Shown here: positions 49,952 to 57,688 of the stretch, piece by piece
Numbering within the stretch: position 1 is the stretch's first letter
Layout: each line of letters starts with the position of its first letter
NCBI GenBank assembly: GCA_946056135.1
Contig: CAMGIN010000004.1
Location: 1 to 57,746 of the forward strand
Direction of reading: 5' to 3'
DNA from: an uncultured bacterium
GTDB lineage: Bacteria > Bacillota > Clostridia > Oscillospirales > Oscillospiraceae
Length of the DNA: 57,746 nt
Position numbers and translations under genes: made by a program
Notes under the pieces: model-generated
What the model saw: the letters and a program-made list of their open reading frames with translations, nothing else
What the model was told of the DNA's origin: nothing
Database searches by the model: none

Positions 49952-50602
49952 ATGGATTTTATGCAGCCGCTGCAGATTCTTTGGGACTACCTGGGCATGC
50001 ACCAGGAGCCTCAGAAGGCAGACTGTATTGTTGGCTTCGGCAATTTTAATGACAACATTGCCCGCCGGGCGGCGGAGCTTTACCATCAGGGGTACGCAAA
50101 AAGGATTCTGTTCACCGGCGGCCTGGGACGCAACACCCGGGGGCTGCTGCCGGAGCCGGAGGCCGCCCGGTTCGCCAGGGTGGCGGTGGAATGTGGAGTG
50201 CCCCCGGAGGCGGTCCTTCAGGAGGATAAGTCTACCAATACCAAGGAAAATATCCTCTTCACCCGGAACATGCTTACGGAACTGGGACTGCCCCACGACC
50301 ACATTCTGGGCGTTCATCAGCCTTTTATGGAGCGGCGGATCTGCGCGGCTCTGGGCGTCTACTGGCCGGAGGTGAAGATTACTGTGACTTCTCCCCAGGT
50401 GACCATCCAGGAGTATCTGGCGGATGCCAAACGGCAGGGAATCACAGAAAACGCAGCGATTTCCGTCATTGTGGGGGACTTCCAGCGGATGGAGCTGTAC
50501 GCCCAAAAAGGCTATCAGCTGCCCCAGCAGATCCCCCAGGAAGCCTGGGAGGCGTTCCGCCAATTGGTGGCCATGGGCTACGACAAACAGCTGGCAAAAT
50601 AG
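49952..50602 (+). CDS. YdcF-like DUF218 protein (soluble)
   Basis: A 216-residue cytoplasmic DUF218 protein without membrane helices. It shows DCIVGFGNFNDNIARRAAEL, ILFTGGLGRNTRG, DKSTNTKENILFTRNML and GVHQPFMERRICAAL, the usual YdcF order. E. coli YdcF binds SAM but has no settled function. AAGGAG precedes the ATG. It is the second DUF218 protein in the window (the other, at 9427, is membrane-bound). It lies between nanA and the ROK gene, so a link to sugar metabolism is possible. Confidence 0.85.
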   Translation: MDFMQPLQILWDYLGMHQEPQKADCIVGFGNFNDNIARRAAELYHQGYAKRILFTGGLGRNTRGLLPEPEAARFARVAVECGVPPEAVLQEDKSTNTKENILFTRNMLTELGLPHDHILGVHQPFMERRICAALGVYWPEVKITVTSPQVTIQEYLADAKRQGITENAAISVIVGDFQRMELYAQKGYQLPQQIPQEAWEAFRQLVAMGYDKQLAK

Positions 50603-50634
50603 CGTTTTTTACAAAAATATCCTTGATTCTGCTA

Positions 50635-50662
50635 TTGCCAGTTGGTGGTAATGTGCTATAAT
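50635..50662 (+). promoter_or_regulatory. Promoter of the ROK gene
   Basis: TTGCCA (50635-50640), 16-base spacer, TATAAT (50657-50662). Confidence 0.7.
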
Positions 50663-50696
50663 TATTTTAGAAAAATACCAGAGGAGGAAACATTTT

Positions 50697-52076
50697 ATGC
50701 AGTACTTAGGCATCGAATATCAGATGAAGCATCCCCCGAAATTGGATCCTCAGTTTATTCCCTTCGGTGTTTGGCGCTCGGCCTATCTGAAGGACGCCAA
50801 GCAGCCCATTGCCATTGCGGTAGAGCGTGACAAGGGCCGTATTTCCGTGCATCATACCTGCATCCACGGCACTCCGGAAATGGCCGAGGCGGATTACCGG
50901 TATGTAGAGCGCTATGTCAAGTTCCTGCTCTGGTCTACCGGCGGCTTCCGGGTTTCCATCTGTGGCTGCAGCGAACTGGCGAAGCGGCTGCAAAAGGCTT
51001 ACACCCCCCAGGGTGAGCGCCAGTTTGATTTCACTTTTGTCAACCAGCTCTATGAGCGGGACCTGGAGATCCTGGATCTGCCTTTGGAAGCCTGCCCCGC
51101 TGCCAATGAGGTGGCGGAGTCCATGGGCGGCCATATGGATGGCTGCCGCATCGGCTTTGACGCGGGCGGCTCTGACCGGAAGGTTTCCGCCGTTATTGAC
51201 GGGGAGTGCGTCTACTCCGAGGAAGTGGTCTGGTTCCCCAAGCTCCAGGAGGATCCCGACTACCACTTCGGCCACATCGTAGAGGCCTTTAAGACCGCCG
51301 CTTCCAAGATGCCCCGGGTGGATGCCATCGGCGTGTCCTCCGCCGGCACCTTCATCGGCAACGCTCCCATGGTGGCCTCCCTGTTCATCAAGGTGCCCCG
51401 TTCCAACTGGGACAAGGTGAAGACCATCTATGACCGGGCCGCCAAGGAGATCGGCGATGTGCCCATTGTGGTGGCCAATGACGGCGACGTGTCCGCCTTG
51501 GCAGGGGCTATGGGCCTGGGCGTGGGCAACATCATGGGTATTGCCATGGGTACCTCTGAGGCTGTGGGCTATGTGGACAAGGACAAGAATGTGCTGGGCT
51601 GGATCAACGAACTGGCCTTTGCGCCTGTTGACCTGAGTGAGAACGCCATGGCCGACGAGTGGTCCACCGACATCGGCGTGGGCTGCAAGTATTTCTCCCA
51701 AGATGCGGTGATCAAGCTGGCCCCCGCTGCGGGCATCGAGCTGGACCCGCAGCTGTCTCCCGCCGAGAAGCTGAAGGTGGTCCAGGGTCTGATGGCGCAG
51801 GACGATCCCCGGGCTGTGGCAATCTTCGAGACCATTGGCGCATATCTGGCCTACACTGTGGTGCTGTATTCCCAGTTCTACAATATCGAGCATATGATGA
51901 TGCTGGGCCGCGTCATGTCCGGCAAGGGCGGCGATACCATCCTGCGGGTCTGCAACGAGATTCTGGCGGAAGAATATCCCGAGCTGGCAGCTAAGTGTGA
52001 GGTTATGCTCCCCGATGAGAAGACCCGCCGCGTGGGTCAGTCCGTTGCTGCGGCATCTTTGCCCAAATTGAAGTAA
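50697..52076 (+). CDS. ROK-family kinase with N-terminal extension (possible ManNAc kinase)
   Basis: At 459 residues it is about 130 longer than ordinary ROK kinases. The extension (residues 1 to about 145) has Cys/His positions (VHHTCIHG, SICGCSELA) and no family I know. The kinase part follows: phosphate-1 loop GFDAGGSDRKVSAV, DAIGVSSAGTFIGN, VVANDGDVSALAGAMG and phosphate-2 loop GIAMGTSEAVGYV. The zinc motif CxCGxxGC of most ROK proteins is absent. Its place beside nanA suggests ManNAc phosphorylation, but an AGE epimerase next door would also allow GlcNAc as substrate. Confidence 0.8.
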   Translation: MQYLGIEYQMKHPPKLDPQFIPFGVWRSAYLKDAKQPIAIAVERDKGRISVHHTCIHGTPEMAEADYRYVERYVKFLLWSTGGFRVSICGCSELAKRLQKAYTPQGERQFDFTFVNQLYERDLEILDLPLEACPAANEVAESMGGHMDGCRIGFDAGGSDRKVSAVIDGECVYSEEVVWFPKLQEDPDYHFGHIVEAFKTAASKMPRVDAIGVSSAGTFIGNAPMVASLFIKVPRSNWDKVKTIYDRAAKEIGDVPIVVANDGDVSALAGAMGLGVGNIMGIAMGTSEAVGYVDKDKNVLGWINELAFAPVDLSENAMADEWSTDIGVGCKYFSQDAVIKLAPAAGIELDPQLSPAEKLKVVQGLMAQDDPRAVAIFETIGAYLAYTVVLYSQFYNIEHMMMLGRVMSGKGGDTILRVCNEILAEEYPELAAKCEVMLPDEKTRRVGQSVAAASLPKLK

Positions 52077-52090
52077 CTTCCAAACACAAA

Positions 52091-52120
52091 CCGGCACCCG
52101 CAAGGGTGCCGTGTTTTGTT
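52091..52120 (+). terminator. Terminator after the ROK gene
   Basis: CGGCACCC-GCAA-GGGTGCCG stem followed by TGTTTTGTT. Confidence 0.9.
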
Positions 52121-52134
52121 CGTTACTTATGCGC

Positions 52135-52163
52135 TTGCCTTTTCTGTATACCAGTGGTAGACT
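52135..52163 (+). promoter_or_regulatory. Promoter of the kinase/SnoaL gene
   Basis: TTGCCT (52135-52140), 17-base spacer, TAGACT (52158-52163), 19 bp before the ATG. Confidence 0.55.
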
Positions 52164-52181
52164 GGGAAGGGAGGGATTACC

Positions 52182-53105
52182 ATGAAGATGCTTTATCTCA
52201 TCGGCGGCACCATGGGCGTGGGAAAAACCACTGTCTGCCGGGAGCTGAACGCCCGTCTGCCAAACAGCGTATTCCTGGACGGCGACTGGTGCTGGTGCAT
52301 GGACCCGTTTAGGGTAAACGACGAGACCAAGGCCATGGTCATGGACAATATCTGCCATTTGCTGAACAATTTTCTGAAATGCTCCGCTATCCAAAACATC
52401 GTCTTCTGCTGGGTCATGCATGAACAGGGGATATTGGATGAGCTGCTTTCCCGGCTGGAACTGGGGGACTGTCAGGTGGCGGTGTATTCCCTGATCTGCA
52501 CCCGGGAAGCCCTGCGGAGCCGTCTGCAAAGGGACATTGACTGTAGGCTGCGGGGAGCGGATGTTCTTGGCCGGAGCCTTTCCCGGCTGCCCCTCTACGA
52601 CGCTTTGGACACAGTGAAGGTGGACACAACGGACCAAACTCCGGCCCAGATCGCGGACAAGCTTCTGGCGGTATGGAACCACCGGCAATTTCAAAGGAGG
52701 AACCCAGACATGACACCCAAAGAACTGGTGATCCGTTTTTTCCTGGAGGGGTATGCCAACCAGAATTATGACTTTGTTATGGACTGCATGGCGGAGGACT
52801 ACATCGACCACAGCCCGGCAGGGGCCCGGAGCAACGCGGACGCTGTGGGAATTCTGAAAATCGTCGCCGGTCAGTTTTCCAATCTGCGGGTAGAGATGCT
52901 GGACATCTTTGCCGAGGATGGCATGGTGGCGACCCGAGTGCTTTATGACGGCATCCATGCGGGAGAGTGCATGGGGATCCCGGCCACCGGGAGGCGAATC
53001 CGATTTGAGGCGCTGGAGAATTTCAAGGTCCAGGATGGGAAGATCGTGGAATCCTGGGGCTATTGGCCTGATGAGGAGATCCGGCGGAAGCTGACACAGG
53101 AATAA
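52182..53105 (+). CDS. P-loop nucleotide kinase fused to a SnoaL-like domain
   Basis: A 307-residue two-domain protein. Residues 1 to about 170 are an AAA_33-type P-loop kinase with GTMGVGKTT at 9-17 and a lid region RSRLQRDIDCRLRG. Residues 177-305 are a SnoaL/NTF2-like ester cyclase domain (FFLEGYANQNYDFVMDCMAEDYIDHSPAG, GIPATGRRIRFEALENFKVQDGKIVESWGYWPD). AAAGGAGG lies nine bases before the in-frame ATG of residue 177 (52710), exactly at the domain border, so the second domain may also be made alone. The substrates of both parts are unknown. Confidence 0.85.
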   Translation: MKMLYLIGGTMGVGKTTVCRELNARLPNSVFLDGDWCWCMDPFRVNDETKAMVMDNICHLLNNFLKCSAIQNIVFCWVMHEQGILDELLSRLELGDCQVAVYSLICTREALRSRLQRDIDCRLRGADVLGRSLSRLPLYDALDTVKVDTTDQTPAQIADKLLAVWNHRQFQRRNPDMTPKELVIRFFLEGYANQNYDFVMDCMAEDYIDHSPAGARSNADAVGILKIVAGQFSNLRVEMLDIFAEDGMVATRVLYDGIHAGECMGIPATGRRIRFEALENFKVQDGKIVESWGYWPDEEIRRKLTQE

Positions 53106-53110
53106 AAGAG

Positions 53111-53134
53111 ACCGGAGGGAATCTTCCCTCCGGT
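53111..53134. terminator. Terminator between convergent genes
   Basis: ACCGGAGGGA-ATCT-TCCCTCCGGT stem. On the minus strand it is followed by CTCTTTTATT, serving the regulator gene; on the plus strand only GTTGCTTTA follows. Confidence 0.75.
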
Positions 53135-53140
53135 GTTGCT

Positions 53141-53725
53141 TTATGGTTTTTGGCGGAATAGCCCATGCTGGTTGCAGTAGAAATATAGGATGCCTCTGCC
53201 TCTGGGCTGGATCCGGGTCTGGGCCTCTCCTTCGGGATAGAACTTCACCAGCTGGAACCGGTCAGCGGTGACGTAGGCTGCGAAGGAGATGTAGTGGCTC
53301 TTGGTCATGGGGTGGTGAATGGTGAGGAACTGTTCGTCCTCCACCCGCTCCAGGGTGAGGCGGTGATCCTCATCCGGATCTTCGGCTTCCAGCGGAGGCA
53401 GAGTCACGCCGCAGCAGCTGACCACTGCGTTTCCGGTGCTGTGGATCACATTGCCACAGATGGGGCAGACATAGAGCTTGGAGCGAAGCATGTTGCTGGA
53501 AATGTTTTGATTGATGATGTGCTCTCCGTTCATCAGCTCAATGACGGAGACACCCAGGGCTTCGGAAAGGGGCTGCAGCAGGGAGATGTCCGGCAGCCCT
53601 TTGGCGGTCTCCCACTTGGAGACGGCTTTGCTGCTGACGCCGATCTGGTCGGCGAGCTGGGCCTGGGTCATGGTTCGAGCTTCCCGCAGCCGTTTGATGG
53701 TGTTTCCTGTGACATAGGTATTCAT
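53141..53725 (-). CDS. XRE-family regulator with desulfoferrodoxin-like C-terminal domain
   Basis: A 194-residue protein. The HTH_3 domain spans residues about 8-62 (IKRLREARTMTQAQLADQIG, SSKAVSKWETAKGLPDISLL). The C-terminal part (about 84-190) resembles desulfoferrodoxin/superoxide reductase (VCPICGNVIHSTGNAVVSCCG, HHPMTKSHYISFAAYV, YCNQHGLFRQ). The His and Cys are possible iron ligands, so it may sense redox state or iron. It diverges from a small lipoprotein gene, with a palindrome between them. Confidence 0.88.
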   Translation of the reverse strand: MNTYVTGNTIKRLREARTMTQAQLADQIGVSSKAVSKWETAKGLPDISLLQPLSEALGVSVIELMNGEHIINQNISSNMLRSKLYVCPICGNVIHSTGNAVVSCCGVTLPPLEAEDPDEDHRLTLERVEDEQFLTIHHPMTKSHYISFAAYVTADRFQLVKFYPEGEAQTRIQPRGRGILYFYCNQHGLFRQKP

Positions 53726-53776
53726 GGAATGCCCTCCTTTTCTGCCATCAGCATATCACGGAATCTTCCAAGCTGC

Positions 53777-53795
53777 AACCTACGAAACGTAGGTT
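53777..53795. promoter_or_regulatory. 8-3-8 palindromic operator in a divergent promoter region
   Basis: AACCTACG-AAA-CGTAGGTT, perfect inverted repeat between the XRE regulator and the lipoprotein gene. It is about 50 bp before the regulator start and just upstream of the lipoprotein promoter (TTTCAA, 16 bases, TATACT). Confidence 0.6.
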
Positions 53796-53864
53796 TTCTC
53801 TTTTCAACAGTTCCGGAATGTGGTATACTGGGAAAGAAAGATTTGACTTCGAAAGGAGAAAAAC

Positions 53865-54131
53865 ATGAAAAAGACAGTGATTACCGTAATGTCTGTGATC
53901 CTGGCGCTGGTGCTGGTGGCGGGTTTGGTTCTTCTGGCGGGCTGCAACAAGCAGATGGTGGACCTGACCTATTCCTATAACCGGGCCATCCTGTCTCTGC
54001 CCAATGGTGAGGTGGTGGAAGGAAAGGTCAGCAGCTGGACGGACTTTGAAGACGGGGACCAGATCCAGGTGAAGATCGACGGCAAGACCTATCTGGTACA
54101 CAGCTCCAACATTGTCCTGATCTCTGACTGA
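53865..54131 (+). CDS. Small lipoprotein (88 aa)
   Basis: A signal peptide with lipobox LLAGC (lipid Cys27) is followed by a 61-residue domain MVDLTYSYNRAILSLPNGEVVEGKVSSW... The domain looks like a small beta-barrel (LPNGEVVEGKV, QIQVKIDGKTYLVHSSNIVLI). I know this only as an uncharacterised small family in Firmicutes. GAAAGGAG precedes the ATG. Its stop lies one base before the acetyltransferase start, so the two are co-translated. The divergent XRE gene is its likely regulator. Confidence 0.82.
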   Translation: MKKTVITVMSVILALVLVAGLVLLAGCNKQMVDLTYSYNRAILSLPNGEVVEGKVSSWTDFEDGDQIQVKIDGKTYLVHSSNIVLISD

Positions 54132-54132
54132 A

Positions 54133-54624
54133 ATGACAGACGGAGGCTATCACCTGCGCCCCTACTGCCCGGAGGACTGTCCGGAACTGGCGCGGCTGTT
54201 TTATGACACGGTCCACATGGTGAACGCCGCCGATTATTCCCCGGAGCAGCTGTCCGCCTGGGCTGCCGGGGAGGTGGATCTGGCGGCCTGGAGCGCTTCG
54301 TTCCTGACTCACCGTACGATGGTGGCGGAGCGGGAGGGCGTGCTCCTGGGCTTTGGGGATATGGATGCCGCTGGCTATCTGGATCGGCTCTATGTTCACA
54401 AGGATTACCAGCGCCAGGGTATTGCTACGGCTATCTGTGATGCTTTGGAAAGCGGCTGTGATGGGTCTGAATTTACCACTCACGCTTCCATCACCGCAAA
54501 GACCTTCTTTGAAAAACGGGGCTATCATGTGATTCGCTGCCAGCAGGTAGAGCGCCGGGGCGTTGAGCTGACCAATTATGTCATGCGAAAGGGCAAGAAA
54601 CAGGGCCTAGATGATGGAGCATAA
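54133..54624 (+). CDS. GNAT-family N-acetyltransferase
   Basis: A 163-residue single GNAT domain. The acetyl-CoA-binding segment LDRLYVHKDYQRQGIATAICDALE (motif A, with QRQGIA as the pyrophosphate loop) lies near residues 82-105, and ASITAKTFFEKRGYHVI is the family C-terminal motif. The substrate is unknown. It has no ribosome site of its own and begins one base after the lipoprotein stop. Confidence 0.9.
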   Translation: MTDGGYHLRPYCPEDCPELARLFYDTVHMVNAADYSPEQLSAWAAGEVDLAAWSASFLTHRTMVAEREGVLLGFGDMDAAGYLDRLYVHKDYQRQGIATAICDALESGCDGSEFTTHASITAKTFFEKRGYHVIRCQQVERRGVELTNYVMRKGKKQGLDDGA

Positions 54625-54694
54625 TTGGATCGGTGCTATGGCACGAAAAACGATTCTATGTGGAAACATAAATTCGTTTTTTGAAATTTCCCTC

Positions 54695-54725
54695 TTGACT
54701 CTCCCCTTACGTCATAGCGTATAAT
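54695..54725 (+). promoter_or_regulatory. MerR-type promoter with 19-bp spacer
   Basis: TTGACT (54695-54700), 19-base spacer containing CTCCCCTTACGTCA, TATAAT (54720-54725). The over-long spacer and the TTACGTCA core are typical of promoters activated by MerR regulators of the Mta/TipA kind, so the gene is probably autoregulated. Confidence 0.8.
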
Positions 54726-54748
54726 CCAAAGTGACAGGAGGGAACGCT

Positions 54749-55477
54749 ATGAAAACCGTAACGCAGGTCGCAAAACAGACCGGTGTGAGTGTGCGCACGC
54801 TCCACCACTATGACGCCATCGGCCTGCTGAAGCCTACCCGGGTGACGGAGGCGGGCTACCGGCTCTACGATGATGCCGCACTGGAACGGCTGTATCTCAT
54901 CCTGCTCTTCCGGGAGATCGGGTTTCCCTTGAAAGAAATTCGTGGGATCCTGGACGCGCCGGATTTTGACCGGAACCGGGTATTGGAAAAGCAGATCGGA
55001 CTTCTGGAGGCCAGGAAGACCCATCTGCAAAATCTGATGGACCTGGCCCGGGGAATTCAGATGATGGGAGTGAAACACTTGGAATTCAGTGGATTTGACG
55101 TAGGCAAGATCGACGACTACAGCGCCCAGGCCAAGGCCATGTGGGGGAAAACCGATGCCTACAAGGAATTTGAGCAAAAGGAAAAGGGCCGCACCAAAGC
55201 GCAAAGCGACGCTTTGGACGGACAGGTCATGGACTTCTTCGCCCGGCTGGGACAGATGAAGGCCCAGGACCCCGGCAGCGACGAGGTTCAGGCCTGGGTC
55301 CGGGACCTGCAGGCCTTCTTTACGGAGCATTTCTACAACTGCACGCCCCAGATTCTGCAGGGCCTTGGGGAGATGTACGCCGGCGGCGGAAGCATGACCG
55401 AAAACATCGACGCGGCAGGCGGCAAGGGCACCGGGGAATTTGCCAGGAAGGCGATTGAAATTTACTGCAAACGATAA
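54749..55477 (+). CDS. MerR-family regulator with TipAS domain
   Basis: Start at ATG 54749. The 242 residues begin with the MerR winged HTH (VTQVAKQTGVSVRTLHHYDAIGLLKP) and a coiled coil to about residue 110. A TipAS antibiotic-recognition domain follows (about 125-240: TDAYKEFEQKEKGRTKAQSD, FTEHFYNCTPQILQGLGEMY). TipAL/Mta proteins bind hydrophobic drugs or peptides and twist the promoter into an active form. No efflux gene is adjacent in the window. CAGGAGGG precedes the start. Confidence 0.92.
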   Translation: MKTVTQVAKQTGVSVRTLHHYDAIGLLKPTRVTEAGYRLYDDAALERLYLILLFREIGFPLKEIRGILDAPDFDRNRVLEKQIGLLEARKTHLQNLMDLARGIQMMGVKHLEFSGFDVGKIDDYSAQAKAMWGKTDAYKEFEQKEKGRTKAQSDALDGQVMDFFARLGQMKAQDPGSDEVQAWVRDLQAFFTEHFYNCTPQILQGLGEMYAGGGSMTENIDAAGGKGTGEFARKAIEIYCKR

Positions 55478-55492
55478 ACCACCACGAAAAAA

Positions 55493-55529
55493 CGGTGCGT
55501 CTCCTTTGGTGGAGGCGCACCGCTTTTTT
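55493..55529. terminator. Terminator between MerR gene and small Cys-rich gene
   Basis: CGGTGCGTCTCC/GGAGGCGCACCG stem with TTTTTT on the plus strand and TTTTTTCGTGG on the minus strand. Confidence 0.85.
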
Positions 55530-55695
55530 ATTGGTATTGATCAATTTCCTTCGCGATGGGGCAGTTGGACTGATACAGGCAATTGCCATAGCAGCAGTCG
55601 GCTTCGGACAGTCTGCCGTCCTCCAGGATCAGCTCCACCATACGGCTGGCATCCAGCTGGCGGCAGTAGCCGGAAACAAAGGCTTCCGTCTCCAT
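55528..55695 (-). CDS. Small Cys-rich protein (55 aa) coupled to the GH13 gene
   Basis: METEAFVSGYCRQLDASRMV... to ...EIDQYQ, 55 residues with Cys at CCYGNC and SNCP plus one near the N-terminus: a possible small metal site. GGAGG lies seven bases before the ATG at 55695. An alternative ATG at 55701 overlaps the GH13 stop (ATGA). Either way it is translated with the GH13 gene. It is below the usual ORF cut-off and easily missed. I do not recognise the family. Confidence 0.65.
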   Translation of the reverse strand: METEAFVSGYCRQLDASRMVELILEDGRLSEADCCYGNCLYQSNCPIAKEIDQYQ

Positions 55696-55697
55696 AC

Positions 55698-57539
55698 TCA
55701 TTCCTCCGTTACGCAGCAGCCTCTGGGGCCGATGGTCAGCCAGTCGGAGGCAGCGATCCGCAGGTTGTAGCCAAGAATCAGCTTACCGGCGGGAATCTGC
55801 CAGACATCGCCGCTGCGGTTGCAGTAGACCCGGTAGGTTTTGCCGTGGTAGCTTCTGGTGAAGCCGATGTGTTTGTCAACGGCTTCAAAGAACCGGATGT
55901 CCCCCAGACGCAGGGCTTCGTGCTCCTTGCGCAGCTTGCCCAGCCGTTTGAAATGGTTCAGGAAATCCTGGTCCGCTTCTCCCCAGGGGTAGGGGCGGCG
56001 ATTGAAGGGATCCCGATAGCCCTCCATGCAGGCCTCGTCGCCGTAGTACAGGCTGGGACTGCCGGGGAGGGTGTACAGCAGGAAGGAGGCCATCATCAGA
56101 CGGTCCCGGGCAACATCGTACTGGTTCCGGGACAGGCGCCGCCTGGCCATCTCCTCCCGGCTGCCTTCAAAATCGTCCACCAGGGCAGTGAGGATTCGGG
56201 GGGTATCGTGGGTGCCCAGCAGATTCATATTGCAGGCCACCACTTCCTGGGGGTAGTTCTCTACGATGGACATGACGGTATCCTTCAGAGCCTTGCCGTT
56301 GTCGAAGCCCCGGACAAAGTTGATAATGGCAGTGCGGAAGGGGTAGTTCATGACGGAGTCCAGCTCTCCGTTGGTGAAATAGGTGCGGCGTCTGCCGTAG
56401 GCGACCTTGCTGGAGGCATCCTCCCAGACCTCGCCAATCAGCAGGGCGTCGGGCTTGACCTCCCGGATCCGCTGACGCAGCAGCCGGATGAACATATCGG
56501 GCAGCTCGTCAGCCACATCCAGCCGGAAGCCGTCCGCTCCCAGCCGCAGCCAGTGGGCGACCACACTGTCCTCGTCCGTGATGATATAGCGCAGGAAGTC
56601 CGGATCCATTTTGTTGACGGTGGGCAGGGTCTCGAAATCCCACCAGGAGTGGTAGGCGTTGGGCCAATTGTAGAAGGTGTACCAGCTGTAATAGGGAGAC
56701 TCCTGGGAATTGAAAGCGCCCACAGAGTCAAAAGCGTTTTCCCGGTTGAAATACAGGCTGTTGGAGCCGGTGTGGGAATACACGCCGTCCAGAACCACCC
56801 GAATGCCCCGGTCATGGGCAGCACGGCACATTTCGGAGAAATCCGCCTCGGTACCAAGCATGGGGTCTGGGACTTTGTAGTCGCCGGTGTCGTAGCGGTG
56901 GGAGGAAAAGCTCTTGGAAATAGGGTTCAGGTAGAGAATGGTGGTGCCGAGACTGGCGATATAGTCCATTTTCTCGGTAATGCCCTTGAAGTTGCCGCCG
57001 TAGAAGTCGTTGTTCAGGACCTTCCCTTCGGGGGTGGGCCGCCAGTCCACTTCCTCGTGCCAGGACTTGTGGACGGTGTAGGGTTCCAGCTTGCCGGTGA
57101 GGTCGCAGTCCCCGGATTTATGGAACCTGTCGGGGAAGATCTGGTAAATGGTAGCGCCCTTAGCCCAGTCAGGGGTGTGGAAGTCCGCCGGAATACAGCT
57201 GAGCTGCCACGCTTCGCCGGCCTCCATATTGGTATCGTCCCCTTCCTTGAACAGACGGAAGCCGCCGTTGGGGGTATCGATATAGAAATAGTAGAAGTAA
57301 AGTCCGGTGTAAGGGAGGGAAAACTCACCGCCGAAGATATGGTAGGGACCTTCGCACTGTCTCAGGGTCAGAGCAACATCCCGGGCGTGGCACCCGTCTT
57401 CGTAGTTGAGGATGCAGATGACACGGGTGGCCTGGACTGTGGCGGGAATGTGGATATGAAGGGTGCAGCTCTGGTTCGGAACCAGCGTGCCGAAGGGGTA
57501 CTTATATATGGTCTGTTTGCTATCGTAAAGGATCCGCAT
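55698..57539 (-). CDS. Glycoside hydrolase family 13 (neopullulanase/cyclomaltodextrinase-like)
   Basis: Start at ATG 57539 (AAGGAGA upstream), 613 residues, no signal peptide. The N-terminal beta-sandwich (about 1-125, CBM34-like) precedes the catalytic barrel. Conserved regions are VVLDGVYSHTG, GFRLDVADEL (nucleophile Asp), LIGEVWED (acid/base Glu) and NLLGTHDTPR (stabilising Asp). DWAKGATIYQIFPDRFHKSG is typical of the neopullulanase subgroup. It degrades alpha-glucans or maltodextrins in the cytoplasm. The small Cys-rich gene follows in the same transcript. Confidence 0.94.
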   Translation of the reverse strand: MRILYDSKQTIYKYPFGTLVPNQSCTLHIHIPATVQATRVICILNYEDGCHARDVALTLRQCEGPYHIFGGEFSLPYTGLYFYYFYIDTPNGGFRLFKEGDDTNMEAGEAWQLSCIPADFHTPDWAKGATIYQIFPDRFHKSGDCDLTGKLEPYTVHKSWHEEVDWRPTPEGKVLNNDFYGGNFKGITEKMDYIASLGTTILYLNPISKSFSSHRYDTGDYKVPDPMLGTEADFSEMCRAAHDRGIRVVLDGVYSHTGSNSLYFNRENAFDSVGAFNSQESPYYSWYTFYNWPNAYHSWWDFETLPTVNKMDPDFLRYIITDEDSVVAHWLRLGADGFRLDVADELPDMFIRLLRQRIREVKPDALLIGEVWEDASSKVAYGRRRTYFTNGELDSVMNYPFRTAIINFVRGFDNGKALKDTVMSIVENYPQEVVACNMNLLGTHDTPRILTALVDDFEGSREEMARRRLSRNQYDVARDRLMMASFLLYTLPGSPSLYYGDEACMEGYRDPFNRRPYPWGEADQDFLNHFKRLGKLRKEHEALRLGDIRFFEAVDKHIGFTRSYHGKTYRVYCNRSGDVWQIPAGKLILGYNLRIAASDWLTIGPRGCCVTEE

Positions 57540-57688
57540 GGCAATCTCCTTGTTTGTGATCTTTTTGAGGGTCTGTAGGTAATTATAACCCATTTTTTAC
57601 CAAAAGGGAAGAGGAAAATAGGAAAATAACAATAATCTGGAGGACTCCGCGAACCAAAACGATGCGGGTTCCACCGGCCGCGATGTTT

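Noticed and set aside
47974-52958. Long minus-strand frames (643 and 750 codons) across the permease/nanA and ROK/kinase genes
   Set aside because: They span several well-supported plus-strand genes, including intergenic signals, and encode biased sequence.
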